Positions 1 to 8,600 of a stretch of 64,000 nucleotides of DNA are shown here, one piece after another. The stretch lies in contig NZNV01000007.1 in assembly GCA_002695025.1 (NCBI GenBank), positions 117,250 to 181,249 on the forward strand, given 5' to 3'. Origin of the DNA: Owenweeksia sp. (GTDB lineage: Bacteria > Bacteroidota > Bacteroidia > Flavobacteriales > Schleiferiaceae). Both the position numbers and the translations under genes were made by a program. Position 1 is the first letter of the stretch. Every line of letters begins with the position of its first letter. Under the pieces are notes generated by a model. It worked only from the letters and a program-made list of their open reading frames with translations. It had not been told where the DNA came from and did no database searches.

Positions 1-1
1 A

Positions 2-112
2 CTGCTTTCCGAAGAAACCAAAGATGAACTGGACCGTTTCCGGGATACTTTTTTTGGACTGCCCCCGGAGTTGGAAGATATTATCAACTCCCGGGACCTG
101 ATCATGTTATAG
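2..112 (+). CDS. C-terminal end of an unidentified protein (partial)
   Basis: An open frame enters from the left edge and ends at TAG (110-112), giving 36 residues that begin LLSEETKDELDRFRDTFFG and are rich in Glu and Asp. The reading frame has normal codon use, and the stop lies 4 bp before the convergent stop of the next gene, so this is probably the true 3' end of a gene. The family cannot be recognised from so short a tail. Confidence 0.5.
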   Translation: MLSEETKDELDRFRDTFFGLPPELEDIINSRDLIML

Positions 113-116
113 CACT

Positions 117-869
117 TTAAAAGCTATAACTAAGCCCGTTGGACACTTTATAGGTGAGCTTAGGAATGGCAGGATCAACCACGGGGTAGGCATCGTAATT
201 TAAGGAAGCCGTAGTGGTAATGGCAAAACCTTTCCACACATCAATACGCAATTGCAGTTGCCCGGACATCCGGTAATCCACCCAACGGTCCAAACGCGGC
301 TGATAATACAGGAGGGTTGTAAAACCATAGCGCTTACCGGTAAATGCCACCGACAAATAGCTGCTCATCCTGAAATCACGGTGAACAACACTGGTATCCA
401 ACTCCTTATCATATTCATACATAGCCAGGGTTCCTAGCACTATCTGTTTTTTCTTTTCCTTTTTATACAGGGTGAAACGAGGCCCCAGCCCAGTGAGGAT
501 CCGCTCCTCTATCCGCAACGGAATATCAATCTGGTACTGGTTAAAATATTCATAGGTAAGCCAGCTATTTCGGGTATAATTATAACGCCCGTGAAAAAAG
601 CCGTTGCGTTCAAAATCCGTAGCCTCGGTGTACGTAAGGTTTATATTACTTAAAAAAAGAAGAGTATGCCGCGATCTGCGGTACTGTAAAGCCAGGTTGT
701 TATTGAGTTCATACAAGCGCGTGGTATTTCGGGTAATCCGAAAGCCAAAAATCTCCTGCCCGGAAAAACCTGAAGAGTCAGACTTTATGCGCAGAGATTC
801 TATATTAACGATCTGGGCGGTAAGGAATACCGGGGTAAACAGCAGAAAAAATAAAAGCGTTTTCCACAT
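117..869 (-). CDS. DUF481-like outer membrane beta-barrel protein
   Basis: A 250-residue protein starting with a clear signal peptide (MWKTLLFFLLFTPVFLTAQ) and continuing with alternating aromatic/polar strands that end in an aromatic C-terminus (LSYSF), as expected of a small outer-membrane beta-barrel. The N-terminal IVNIESLRIKSDSSGFSGQ stretch and overall length resemble the DUF481/YdiY-like family of Bacteroidota; that assignment is from pattern memory. No catalytic motif is visible. The gene faces the truncated gene on its left and has its own promoter candidate just upstream. Function unknown; a barrel role is an inference from composition. Confidence 0.6.
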   Translation of the reverse strand: MWKTLLFFLLFTPVFLTAQIVNIESLRIKSDSSGFSGQEIFGFRITRNTTRLYELNNNLALQYRRSRHTLLFLSNINLTYTEATDFERNGFFHGRYNYTRNSWLTYEYFNQYQIDIPLRIEERILTGLGPRFTLYKKEKKKQIVLGTLAMYEYDKELDTSVVHRDFRMSSYLSVAFTGKRYGFTTLLYYQPRLDRWVDYRMSGQLQLRIDVWKGFAITTTASLNYDAYPVVDPAIPKLTYKVSNGLSYSF

Positions 870-889
870 GGTGGAAATCTGATTTTTGC

Positions 890-897
890 CAAAAATA
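890..897 (-). promoter_or_regulatory. Candidate -7 element TATTTTTG for the DUF481-like gene
   Basis: On the minus strand the octamer TATTTTTG fits the Bacteroidota -7 consensus TAnnTTTG and lies 20 bp before the start codon at 869. No good -33 TTG is seen at the usual spacing, so support is from the -7 box and position only. Confidence 0.35.
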
Positions 898-940
898 AAC
901 AGAGTAAACCAGAAAGCTTTAAGGTTTTGAGGAAGGATTT

Positions 941-1066
941 AGAAACCTCTCCAAAATGTGTGAATATGTAATTGCCTTATGGAGCGATATTACTCCTCGC
1001 CTTGAACCCAAAAAAGCTTCCTGGAGAGGGTTTTTGACTGATAAGGCACCTAAGATCTATAGGTGC
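941..1066 (+). other. Nested inverted repeats upstream of the hydrolase gene; possible structured RNA or leader
   Basis: The roughly 270 bp between the divergent DUF481-like gene and the hydrolase contains several complementary arms: AACCTCTCCA near 943-952 against TGGAGAGGGTTT near 1022-1034; GCCTTAT (973-979) exactly against ATAAGGC (1041-1047); GGAG/CTCC flanking 8 bases near 981-996; and GCACCTA (1046-1052) exactly against TAGGTGC (1060-1066). The first two arm pairs are not strictly nested and could be alternative folds. There is no long T-run after the last hairpin. An upstream in-frame ATG at 956 exists but gives a non-signal N-terminus. A riboswitch class could not be matched. Confidence 0.3.
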
Positions 1067-1138
1067 TCATCTGCCCCATCATTCTCCAAAACTTGTGGGA
1101 AAAGACGGATATTTGCTCAAAGGAATATCCAAATAAAA

Positions 1139-2110
1139 ATGCGCACCGTACTCTTCCTTATTACCACCACGCTACCCTTTCTTTTCCATGCACAATCTAC
1201 AAGCACAGAAGCCTTCATCCGGGATAGCCTCCTCCTGATTCAAAAAAATACAGAAAAAGGATTTTACTGGGACTATATCCTCTTCATTCCCCGGGAAACA
1301 CCTCTACATCAAAAAACATTTCTGCTGGTAGAACCCAACAATACCGGAAAAACTTCAGACAGCGTCCAGGTACACACCCAGTACGCCATGGACCTGGCCT
1401 CAGTCAGTTCCGTAGGAAATAACATTTCAACGATGTTGAAAATCCCTTTTCTCGTGCCCATTTTTCCCAGACCGGAAAGCCGCCCTTTACTCTATACACA
1501 TGCCCTGGACAGAGATGCAATAACAGAAACCTCACCGGAATTACAGCGTCTGGACCTTCAATTACTGGCTATGATAGAAGATGCCCAAAGCCTATTAGAG
1601 GATATGGGCATTCCCACCAACACCAAAATCTTCATGAATGGCTTTTCAGCTTCCGCCACCTTTACCAACCGCTTTTCATTCATACACCCTGAAGCCATAC
1701 AGGCCTTGGCTATAGGAGGTTTTAATGGTGAACTTATACTTCCTCAACCTCAAATTAATGGTGTGGACTTAAACTATCCACTGGGCACCAAGGACTTCAC
1801 CACTTTATTCGGTCAAAATTTTGACAAGGAGGCCTTTAAGCACATACCCCAATTCATATACATGGGTCAGCTGGACCAAAACGATGCTGTTCAATTCGAT
1901 GACGCTTACAGCGAACAGGAACGCCAAATCATCAATAAAAATCTCGGAGACGATACCCAGGAGAGATATCTAAAGTGTCAGGAAATATACCTGAAGAACC
2001 ACATAAACCCCACGTTCAAAACGTATGAAGACGTAGGTCACTGGACCACTTCAGACGTGAATTTTGAAGTGATAAAGTTCTTTTTTCACCAAATGCAGAC
2101 GCAAGAATAG
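1139..2110 (+). CDS. Secreted alpha/beta-hydrolase-like protein
   Basis: A 323-residue protein when started at the ATG of 1139, which gives a proper signal peptide (MRTVLFLITTTLPFLFHAQS); the longer frame from 956 adds 61 residues with no secretion signal and is rejected. The segment FMNGFSASATFTNRF carries a G-x-S-x-S nucleophile elbow, followed by a beta strand and the GGFNGELI turn. Near the C-terminus FIYMGQLDQNDAV could hold the acidic residue and EDVGHW the catalytic histidine. This order fits PHB-depolymerase-like or esterase-like alpha/beta hydrolases. Substrate unknown. It is monocistronic, followed by about 220 bp without a gene. Confidence 0.65.
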   Translation: MRTVLFLITTTLPFLFHAQSTSTEAFIRDSLLLIQKNTEKGFYWDYILFIPRETPLHQKTFLLVEPNNTGKTSDSVQVHTQYAMDLASVSSVGNNISTMLKIPFLVPIFPRPESRPLLYTHALDRDAITETSPELQRLDLQLLAMIEDAQSLLEDMGIPTNTKIFMNGFSASATFTNRFSFIHPEAIQALAIGGFNGELILPQPQINGVDLNYPLGTKDFTTLFGQNFDKEAFKHIPQFIYMGQLDQNDAVQFDDAYSEQERQIINKNLGDDTQERYLKCQEIYLKNHINPTFKTYEDVGHWTTSDVNFEVIKFFFHQMQTQE

Positions 2111-2272
2111 CTACTGTCAGCCATCCAATCCAATGCCGGATTAAAGAGTTTTAAACTCCAAACCAGCCACTACTCGCATCCGCGCACACGCTTTCTTGAA
2201 CCTGTAAATTTTAAAAACCAGACCTGTGTATATCCTACATAACACGTATTCCGCAGGAGGTAATGTTTTACC

Positions 2273-2280
2273 TAAATTTG
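2273..2280 (+). promoter_or_regulatory. Candidate -7 element TAAATTTG for the two-component operon
   Basis: TAAATTTG matches TAnnTTTG and lies about 53 bp upstream of the response-regulator ATG at 2334, a normal leader length. No clear TTG was found at -33. The rest of the 2111-2333 gap shows nothing else recognisable. Confidence 0.4.
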
Positions 2281-2333
2281 AGATCGGTGTTAATACCCCA
2301 TCTACGAGGCAACCATTACTATCAAGCTGAAAA

Positions 2334-2966
2334 ATGCAAGGAGTAAACGTTTACATTGCAGACGATCATAATATTGTGGCACAGGGCATTGCCTCTTTGT
2401 TAAAGCAAATAAGCCTGGTTGCCCAGGTTACTATTTTCAAAAACGGACAAGACCTTTTTAAGCATTGTGCCATCCAAATTCCCCACATCGTCTTTTTAGA
2501 TTTGGAAATGCCTGGTTGGGATGGCCGCAAAACACTGGTGGAAATCAAAAAAAACTACCCTGCTGTTTTGTGCTACATGCTATCTATGCTGAATGAAAAA
2601 TTCATCATTGAAGATTGCATCAAAAAAGGCGCCTCCGGGTATTTGAACAAAGACTGCTCCTTGCAGGAACTTTCCGAAGCTATAGAATCGCCAGCAGGAG
2701 AAGTTTACTATTCTAAAGAGGTATTGAAAATTCTGAGTGGCATACACCAACCCACAGGATTTTTTACGCTTTCAGAACCTCTTTCTGAAAGAGAATCGGA
2801 AGTACTGGGCCTGCTCTGCGAAGGTTTATCCCCAAAAGAAATTGCCGGAAAACTCTTCCTAAGTATCCGTACTATTGAAACCCATAAAACCAATATCATG
2901 CAAAAATTTGACGTCGGTACGGTGGGTAAGTTAATCAGCCTGGCCATCAAGAATAAGGTTGTATAA
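2334..2966 (+). CDS. LuxR/NarL-family response regulator
   Basis: A 210-residue two-domain regulator. The receiver domain (about residues 4-120) has the acidic pair in YIADDHN, the phospho-acceptor Asp56 in VFLDLEMPG and the conserved Lys in YLNKDCS. The C-terminal LuxR-type HTH (about 145-208) contains LSERESEVLGLLCEGLSPKE, with LSIRTIETHKTNIMQKF as recognition helix region. The kinase gene begins 1 bp after its stop, so the two form a cognate NarL-type pair. The target genes are unknown; the secreted protein genes immediately downstream and the TACGTA pair ahead of them are candidates. Confidence 0.9.
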   Translation: MQGVNVYIADDHNIVAQGIASLLKQISLVAQVTIFKNGQDLFKHCAIQIPHIVFLDLEMPGWDGRKTLVEIKKNYPAVLCYMLSMLNEKFIIEDCIKKGASGYLNKDCSLQELSEAIESPAGEVYYSKEVLKILSGIHQPTGFFTLSEPLSERESEVLGLLCEGLSPKEIAGKLFLSIRTIETHKTNIMQKFDVGTVGKLISLAIKNKVV

Positions 2967-2967
2967 T

Positions 2968-4746
2968 ATGAGGTTTTGGGTTTTATTGTTTTACGTACTA
3001 CAGGGATTTTACGTTGCAGCACAGCATAGCCCTGTTGCAGACAGTGTTCTGCAACAGGTGGAAATACAAGAGGATTATAAGCGGAAGGTCGAAATACTGG
3101 AGAAAACTATACAACAGCTCTACACCACCCGCTTTGATGAAACCATTGAACTGGCCCGCTATGGATATCAACTAGCCACCGAACATAATGACCAGGCTCA
3201 AATGGGCCATTTTCTTCGCTTCATTGGTCTCTCCTATGGTAAAAAGGGCAATATAGACAGTGCTTCTGCCTACTATTACAAAGCACATGAGTACCTGAAA
3301 GATGGTAACGACAGTAAGAAACTGGGCGCATTATACGATGATATGGCCCGATTGTACCGCAAGCTGCGACAACCCGAAAGAGCTTTGGAGTTTTACGAAA
3401 AAGCTTTGGCGCTATATAAAAAGGAAAACGACCTGGAAGGCATTGCACGCATCTATAACGAAAGCGGTGTAGTGTACCGTGATGAAGGAGATTATAAAAC
3501 AGCGAACGAGCTTTTCCACAAATCCCTTAATCTGCAGATCCAGCGAGATGATTCTGTAGGCATTGGGTATGCACTGGAGTTTATCGGCTACAACCAATTG
3601 CTCATTAAAGATTACCAGGAGGCAGAACGCTACCTGAAACAAGCCCTCGCAGTTCGTGAAAAACTTACAGACGATTTTGCCCTGATGCTTAATTACACCG
3701 CTTTGGGCGAGTTATACCTGGCTACCAAACAGCACGAGCTCTCCAATACCTATTTTGAGAAAAGCAATGCCCTGGCCCGCAAAATTAAGTTTGTAGACAT
3801 CCAGCAATACAACTACGAACAAATTATGGCCAATTATGAAGCCCTGAACAATTTTGAAGAAGCTTACAAGAGTCTTAAACGGTTCAACGCCCTGCACGAC
3901 AGCCTTTACAATGTGCAAAAGCTAAAAGATGTAGAGGAGGTTACCACCAAATACGAAACAGAGAAAAAAGAGGCGCAGATAGAGCACCAAAAACTCCTTA
4001 TTGTGCGGGAGAAAAAGGAGAAATACCTGTACGTAGCAGTTTTAACCTTCGGTTTGGCAGCACTTATATTGGTGATCTTCATTATTAGAAGCACCAACCG
4101 GCATAAAACACAACTTTTGCTAAAGCAACAAAACGAGTTGGCTTTAAACAAAGTATTGGAGGCTGAAGAAGCGGAGCGTAACCGGATAGCCAAAGACCTG
4201 CATGATGGTATTGTGCAGGAGATCACCACCATTAAGCATCAGGTACAGACAGCTACCTTAAGCGAACATCCTGGCAATCTTAAGGATATTGAAAAAGCCT
4301 TATCAGGTATGGCCTCAGAAATACGCAATATGGCTTACCAGATGATGCCGCTTACCTTAAAAGAATTTGGCCTGGAAAAAGCCCTGGAAACACTGCTGGA
4401 AAGAACGCTTATGGCGCATCATATCACCTTTGATTTTAACGCTATAGGCATAGAAAAGCGCCCGGAAGACCGGGTGGAAACCAGTATTTACCGCATTTGC
4501 CAGGAACTGCTCAACAATTCAGTGAAACACAGCAAAGCCAGTCATATAAGCCTGCTCCTGTTACAAAAGGATCACGTACTCACTATTACCTACGAAGACA
4601 ATGGCATTGGTTTCGATAGCCAAAGCGTAACAAAAGGCATGGGCCTGAACAGCCTCCAAAGCCGCATCGATATGATTAAGGGTAAACTCTCACTGGAAAG
4701 CGAAACCGGTAAGGGAACCACAGCCTACATCAAAATTCCGGTATAG
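2968..4746 (+). CDS. TPR-containing NarL-type sensor histidine kinase
   Basis: A 592-residue membrane kinase. The ATG at 2968 is preferred to an in-frame TTG at 2959 because it begins the signal peptide MRFWVLLFYVLQGFYVAAQ. Residues about 30-310 are tetratricopeptide repeats (ALYDDMARLYRKLRQPERAL and similar), which should be periplasmic. A transmembrane helix follows at about 352-373 (YVAVLTFGLAALILVIFII), then a short coiled coil. The HisKA_3 domain carries the phospho-acceptor His412 in RIAKDLHDGIVQE. The HATPase_c domain shows the N box (LLNNSVKHSKA) and G boxes (EDNGIGFD, KGMGLNSL). It pairs with the upstream response regulator; the TPR part presumably senses a protein or peptide ligand. 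Confidence 0.9.
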   Translation: MRFWVLLFYVLQGFYVAAQHSPVADSVLQQVEIQEDYKRKVEILEKTIQQLYTTRFDETIELARYGYQLATEHNDQAQMGHFLRFIGLSYGKKGNIDSASAYYYKAHEYLKDGNDSKKLGALYDDMARLYRKLRQPERALEFYEKALALYKKENDLEGIARIYNESGVVYRDEGDYKTANELFHKSLNLQIQRDDSVGIGYALEFIGYNQLLIKDYQEAERYLKQALAVREKLTDDFALMLNYTALGELYLATKQHELSNTYFEKSNALARKIKFVDIQQYNYEQIMANYEALNNFEEAYKSLKRFNALHDSLYNVQKLKDVEEVTTKYETEKKEAQIEHQKLLIVREKKEKYLYVAVLTFGLAALILVIFIIRSTNRHKTQLLLKQQNELALNKVLEAEEAERNRIAKDLHDGIVQEITTIKHQVQTATLSEHPGNLKDIEKALSGMASEIRNMAYQMMPLTLKEFGLEKALETLLERTLMAHHITFDFNAIGIEKRPEDRVETSIYRICQELLNNSVKHSKASHISLLLLQKDHVLTITYEDNGIGFDSQSVTKGMGLNSLQSRIDMIKGKLSLESETGKGTTAYIKIPV

Positions 4747-4750
4747 CTTT

Positions 4751-4766
4751 TACGTAAAATTACGTA
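4751..4766 (+). promoter_or_regulatory. Paired TACGTA palindromes, possible operator
   Basis: TACGTAAAATTACGTA places two identical 6-bp palindromes exactly 10 bp apart, one helical turn, between the kinase stop and the next gene. This geometry suits binding of a dimeric regulator such as the NarL-type protein encoded just upstream. No experimental motif is known to match. Confidence 0.35.
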
Positions 4767-4839
4767 GACATTTCCCGTTAATTTACTGAAATCCGCCTTG
4801 TCTGATAAAGCCACCTTTGCCTGCAAAATGTGGTGAGTT

Positions 4840-5946
4840 ATGGCAATTAAAAGAATTAAGGCAGCGGTATTACTGGTGTTTTTTTCGACAGCGCTTTACG
4901 CGCAAAACCTGGGAGAGTTTAAACCCAAAACCATAGGGTTGAACGGAGCCAAAAAATTTAAGAGTAAAGACATTTATATTGCCGGATTCTCGGTAAACTT
5001 TCAACTCTACAACCTTAAAACCACCACAACCAAAGGTGGCTTTGCCAACCAAATGCTGTCCGGCAACACCAAAGCTTCTTTAGCCGTAGGACTGGATATT
5101 CCCGCAGCTACACTTCAGCAGCTTACCGATGAAGCTTATCAAAAGTTTATACAGGACCTGAAAGCACAGGGTTTTAATATTCTTAAAGGAGATACCGCAG
5201 CCAATACCAATTATTACAAAGACTACCAACGTTTGGAAGGTATGGAAATGAGCCTTTCAGAGGCTCCGGGAATAGTAACTGTTTACCCCTCCAATGCAGT
5301 ATTCTTTGTAAAAGGGTTTGATAATAGCGGTAAAATAAAACGCGAAGGGATGCTCAGTTTTATGGGTACTACAGACCGTAGTGATGAAATAGCCAGCTAT
5401 CCCCGCCTTTCGCAGGAGTTAAACGATGCGGCCATCGTGAATGTGGATTTGTACGTATTGTTCCTGGATGTAAAAAAACCCTACCAGGGGAATGGAGCAA
5501 AAATTACCGCCAATACCAACCTCCGCATGGCCGCCTACGATCATGTGGAAAGCCGGGTGTCCAATAACTCCACCACTACCCGTTTAGGCCTTACCGGAAA
5601 CACTAAAGAAAAAGGGGTAACCTGTATCTCCTCTATTGATTTTGTACAAGGGCGCAACAAAATAGGCGGCTCCCCACTGGGAGTATATACTGGAATTTTA
5701 AAGGACGACCTTCTGGTTAACGATGTACTTGGAAGTGAAAAAATTGAAGCCTACGCTAAAACCGACCGTGATTTTATAGGTACCGAGACTGCTTTTGGGA
5801 TGATGTACCGCGCTGATAATATTGCGGTGGAAAACACAGCGCTGATAAGAGCCGATGCTGAAAAATACCATGAAGGTGTAAAAAAAGCGCTTGACACTTT
5901 TCTGTCCTACCATGTATCCGAGTACAAAGACAAACACTTTAAATAA
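4840..5946 (+). CDS. Secreted protein of unknown function
   Basis: A 368-residue protein with a signal peptide (MAIKRIKAAVLLVFFSTALYAQ) and no lipobox, transmembrane segment or T9SS tail. The body mixes alpha and beta character, with GFSVNFQLYNLKTTTTKGGF near residues 50-70 and VNVDLYVLFLDVKKPY near 205-220. No family or catalytic motif is recognised. It follows the two-component operon by 93 bp, behind the TACGTA pair, and precedes the propeller-like gene by 26 bp, so it could be a target or partner of the upstream system; that is inference. A periplasmic location is likely from the signal peptide. Confidence 0.65.
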   Translation: MAIKRIKAAVLLVFFSTALYAQNLGEFKPKTIGLNGAKKFKSKDIYIAGFSVNFQLYNLKTTTTKGGFANQMLSGNTKASLAVGLDIPAATLQQLTDEAYQKFIQDLKAQGFNILKGDTAANTNYYKDYQRLEGMEMSLSEAPGIVTVYPSNAVFFVKGFDNSGKIKREGMLSFMGTTDRSDEIASYPRLSQELNDAAIVNVDLYVLFLDVKKPYQGNGAKITANTNLRMAAYDHVESRVSNNSTTTRLGLTGNTKEKGVTCISSIDFVQGRNKIGGSPLGVYTGILKDDLLVNDVLGSEKIEAYAKTDRDFIGTETAFGMMYRADNIAVENTALIRADAEKYHEGVKKALDTFLSYHVSEYKDKHFK

Positions 5947-5972
5947 ACCATCACTTTTCAAAGATATCTGCC

Positions 5973-7460
5973 ATGATTACCAGAAAAATCACCACCCTCG
6001 TCCTTTCGTTCAGCTTCTCCATCGTGGGCATGGGTGCAAAAGCACAAACACAAAAAGGAGTGGATATTGATGGAGAAACCTCAGGTGACCGCTCCGGTTC
6101 TGCTGTAAGTATGCCCGATGCCAATACGGTGGCTATAGGTGCACCAAAAAATGATGGGAATGGTGGAAATGCCGGGCAGGTGAGAATATACGAATGGTCT
6201 GGCAGCTCCTGGACACAAAAAGGAGCAGACCTGGATGGGGAAGCAGCCGGTGACTTGTTCGGCAGCTCCGTAAGCATGCCTGACGCCAATACCGTAGCGG
6301 TTGGCGCCCCTGAAAATGATGGCAATGGTACCGTAGCCGGTCATGTACGTGTTTTTGAATGGAATGGTACTGTATGGTCACAAAAAGGGAGCGATATTGA
6401 TGGTGATGTGCCTACTCAAACCTTTGGCGATCTTTTCGGGAGTTCTGTAAGCATGCCCACTGCCAACACGGTGGCTGTAGGAGCACCCTGGAATGCGGCA
6501 AATGGTATCTGGACCGGCCTGGTTAGAATTTTTGACTGGGATGGCACTGCCTGGACTCAAAGAGGCCTGGATATTCATGATGGTATTGCTACTCTTTCAG
6601 GAATCAGGGTTTGCATGCCGGATGTGAATACCGTGGCTATTGCTTCGCAGGGAGGTTCCTCAAACGCAGGTCATGTGCGCATCTTTACCTGGGATGGCAC
6701 CGCGTGGGCGCAAAAGGGAAATAACATTGTAGGAGAAACAGGCGGAGATCAATCCGGGAACTCTATTAGCATGCCGGATGCCAATACCATTGCCATTGGC
6801 ACTACTGATAATGATGGCGTAGCTCCGGATGCCGGACACGTACGAATATTTACCTGGGATGGTACTGCATGGACACAAAAAGGCAGTGATATTGATGGTG
6901 AAGCTCAGGGAGACAAATCGGGAGTTTCGGCTAGCATGGGCGATGCCAATACCATTGCTATCGGTGCCTCTTTAAATGATGATAACGGTTCTCAGTCAGG
7001 ACATGTACGTATCTACAACTGGAATGGTACCGATTGGGTGCGCTCCGGTTCGGATATAGACGGTGAGGCTGCCAATGACCAGTCCGGGTATGCTGTATCC
7101 ATGCCTGATGCCAATACAGTAGCCATCGGTGCCATACAGAATGACGGTGGTGGAAACGAGGCCGGACACGTCCGGATATATACGGTAGATAATGGCGTTT
7201 CGGTAAAGGAAACGGCCTTTATCCAAAACATCCAAGCCTACCCCAACCCTACTTCAGGCGTACTGGAGGTACAACTGGGTCACAAATACCCTCTGCTGAA
7301 CGTAAGCCTGAAAACAATAAACGGTAGTCTGGTCAGGCATTATACCTTCAAAAACAGCGATACATTCACTATAGATATGGAAGGACCTGCAGGGGTTTAC
7401 TTCCTGCAAATAGCAAATGAAAGAAACCACCAACAAACCTTTAAAGTAGTAAAACACTAG
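5973..7460 (+). CDS. Secreted FG-GAP/propeller-like repeat protein with T9SS sorting domain
   Basis: A 495-residue protein with signal peptide (MITRKITTLVLSFSFSIVG...AKA) followed by seven near-identical modules of about 55-60 residues (residues 26-407). Each module reads roughly QKG-DIDGE-x-GD, SVSMPDANTVAIGA, NDGNG, AGHVRIF-W-GTAWT. The Asp/Asn/Gly-rich NDGNG loops recall the calcium-binding loops of FG-GAP/integrin-alpha propeller blades, and seven copies would close a seven-bladed propeller. The C-terminus (IQAYPNPTSGVLEV to GVYFLQIANE...KVVKH) is a type A T9SS sorting domain, so the protein is exported across the outer membrane. Probably co-transcribed with the preceding gene. Ligand unknown. 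Confidence 0.8.
   Translation: MITRKITTLVLSFSFSIVGMGAKAQTQKGVDIDGETSGDRSGSAVSMPDANTVAIGAPKNDGNGGNAGQVRIYEWSGSSWTQKGADLDGEAAGDLFGSSVSMPDANTVAVGAPENDGNGTVAGHVRVFEWNGTVWSQKGSDIDGDVPTQTFGDLFGSSVSMPTANTVAVGAPWNAANGIWTGLVRIFDWDGTAWTQRGLDIHDGIATLSGIRVCMPDVNTVAIASQGGSSNAGHVRIFTWDGTAWAQKGNNIVGETGGDQSGNSISMPDANTIAIGTTDNDGVAPDAGHVRIFTWDGTAWTQKGSDIDGEAQGDKSGVSASMGDANTIAIGASLNDDNGSQSGHVRIYNWNGTDWVRSGSDIDGEAANDQSGYAVSMPDANTVAIGAIQNDGGGNEAGHVRIYTVDNGVSVKETAFIQNIQAYPNPTSGVLEVQLGHKYPLLNVSLKTINGSLVRHYTFKNSDTFTIDMEGPAGVYFLQIANERNHQQTFKVVKH
6048..7190 (+). repeat. Seven tandem ~165-175 bp coding repeats
   Basis: The seven propeller-like modules are visible at DNA level, with repeated words such as ATGCCxGATGCCAATACC and GGTCATGTACGT. 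The fourth copy is the most diverged (IHDGIATLSGIRVCMP). The tract is prone to unequal recombination and copy-number change. Confidence 0.7.
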
Positions 7461-7523
7461 AAGGCACTGCCATGGTACATTCACCTGGATTACATGGACC
7501 CTGGACCAATTCTATTAAGAAAA

Positions 7524-7553
7524 AGAAAAATATCGGGTATATGCTATTTTTCT
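7524..7553. terminator. Weak convergent terminator
   Basis: AGAAAAATA (7524-7532) is the exact reverse complement of TATTTTTCT (7545-7553), giving a 9-bp AT-rich stem with T-runs on both strands between two convergent genes. The low GC makes it a weak hairpin. Confidence 0.4.
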
Positions 7554-7556
7554 GTT

Positions 7557-8597
7557 TTAGGGTTTAAACAGAGGGTTTGACACAAACTCTTTATCGGTAA
7601 GACTTTTCAGGAATATAACCAGATCCGTTTTTTCCGCTTCATTAAGTCCGAGAGGCCTTACCAGGCTGCTTTGGTTTGGATGAGCCTTGCCCCCTGAATT
7701 ATAATGATCAACCACCTCCTGCAGGGTATGAAGACTTCCGTTATGCATATAAGGAGCCGTTAATTCAACATTGCGCAGGGAGGGAACCTTGAAAAGCGCT
7801 TCATCTTCTGATTTGCCTGTAAAACGCATTCGCCCGGGATCGTTATATTTCCTTTCCAGTCCATTATTCCGGAAGCTGTAATCCGTAAAATTAAAACCCC
7901 CATGGCAGGAGGAGCATTGTGTACGCTCACTAAAGAAAAGAGTCATACCTCTCCGGGCCGACTCGCTCAATGCTGCCTGGTTTCCCTGGTAATAGAACTG
8001 ATCAAAAGGGCTGTTGCCACTTACCAGGGTTCGCTGGAAAGTACTGAGTGCACGGGTAATTACATAAGGATCCGGTTCCCGCTTATAGGCTTCCCGGCTC
8101 ATTTTCACATACACGCTGTCTTCCTTCAGCACTTTAGCAATGGTCAGAATATCATGGGCAAATTCATTCTGCTCCTGTATGGGAACCAACACCTGCATCT
8201 CCAGGGTGGGCACGCTTCCTTCCCTCAGGTAGTACGGATGGTAGCCTACATTAGCCAATGATGGCGCATTTCGTACCCCCGGCCGGCTCATAACTCCTGG
8301 ACTGAAAGCCTTATCATCAGCAAAGGCCAGAGAAGCCTGATGACAGCTGGCGCAACTTAGCGTTCCATCTACCGAAAGCACAGGGTCATAAAACAATTTT
8401 TTCCCAAGCTGCCATCGCTGCACGGTCAATTCATTATCCTTCGGAAATGGCATTTCCGGAAAACCCGGTGGAATGGTCAGTAAATCGGGCACCGGTTTCT
8501 CCGGGCCTTCAGTTTCACGACTGCAGGCATAGAGGAACAGCATGATGACCAAAGGCATCCATGCTGTTCCGGAATATGTAAAACCCTTCAAGCCCAT
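7557..8597 (-). CDS. MauG/cytochrome-c-peroxidase-family di-haem lipoprotein
   Basis: A 346-residue protein with a lipobox-type signal (VIMLFLYACS) and two c-type haem motifs, CASCH near residue 80 and CSSCH near residue 225. LTAPYMHNGSLHTLQEVVDHY near the end is the signature of the bacterial cytochrome-c-peroxidase/MauG superfamily. It should sit in the periplasm. It is the last gene of a tight operon (3-bp gaps) behind a second MauG-like gene and an MbnP-like gene. It could be a true peroxidase that supplies or removes oxidising equivalents, or a second modifying enzyme for the MbnP partner; the sequence does not decide. An internal Met at residue 14 is an alternative start. Confidence 0.85.
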   Translation of the reverse strand: MGLKGFTYSGTAWMPLVIMLFLYACSRETEGPEKPVPDLLTIPPGFPEMPFPKDNELTVQRWQLGKKLFYDPVLSVDGTLSCASCHQASLAFADDKAFSPGVMSRPGVRNAPSLANVGYHPYYLREGSVPTLEMQVLVPIQEQNEFAHDILTIAKVLKEDSVYVKMSREAYKREPDPYVITRALSTFQRTLVSGNSPFDQFYYQGNQAALSESARRGMTLFFSERTQCSSCHGGFNFTDYSFRNNGLERKYNDPGRMRFTGKSEDEALFKVPSLRNVELTAPYMHNGSLHTLQEVVDHYNSGGKAHPNQSSLVRPLGLNEAEKTDLVIFLKSLTDKEFVSNPLFKP

Positions 8598-8600
8598 TCC

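Noticed and set aside
956..1138. In-frame 61-codon N-terminal extension of the hydrolase gene
   Set aside because: It lacks a signal peptide and covers the inverted-repeat region; ATG 1139 begins a clean signal sequence.
6048..7190. CRISPR-like repeat pattern
   Set aside because: Repeats are about 170 bp, imperfect and in frame with a seven-module protein, so they are coding repeats.
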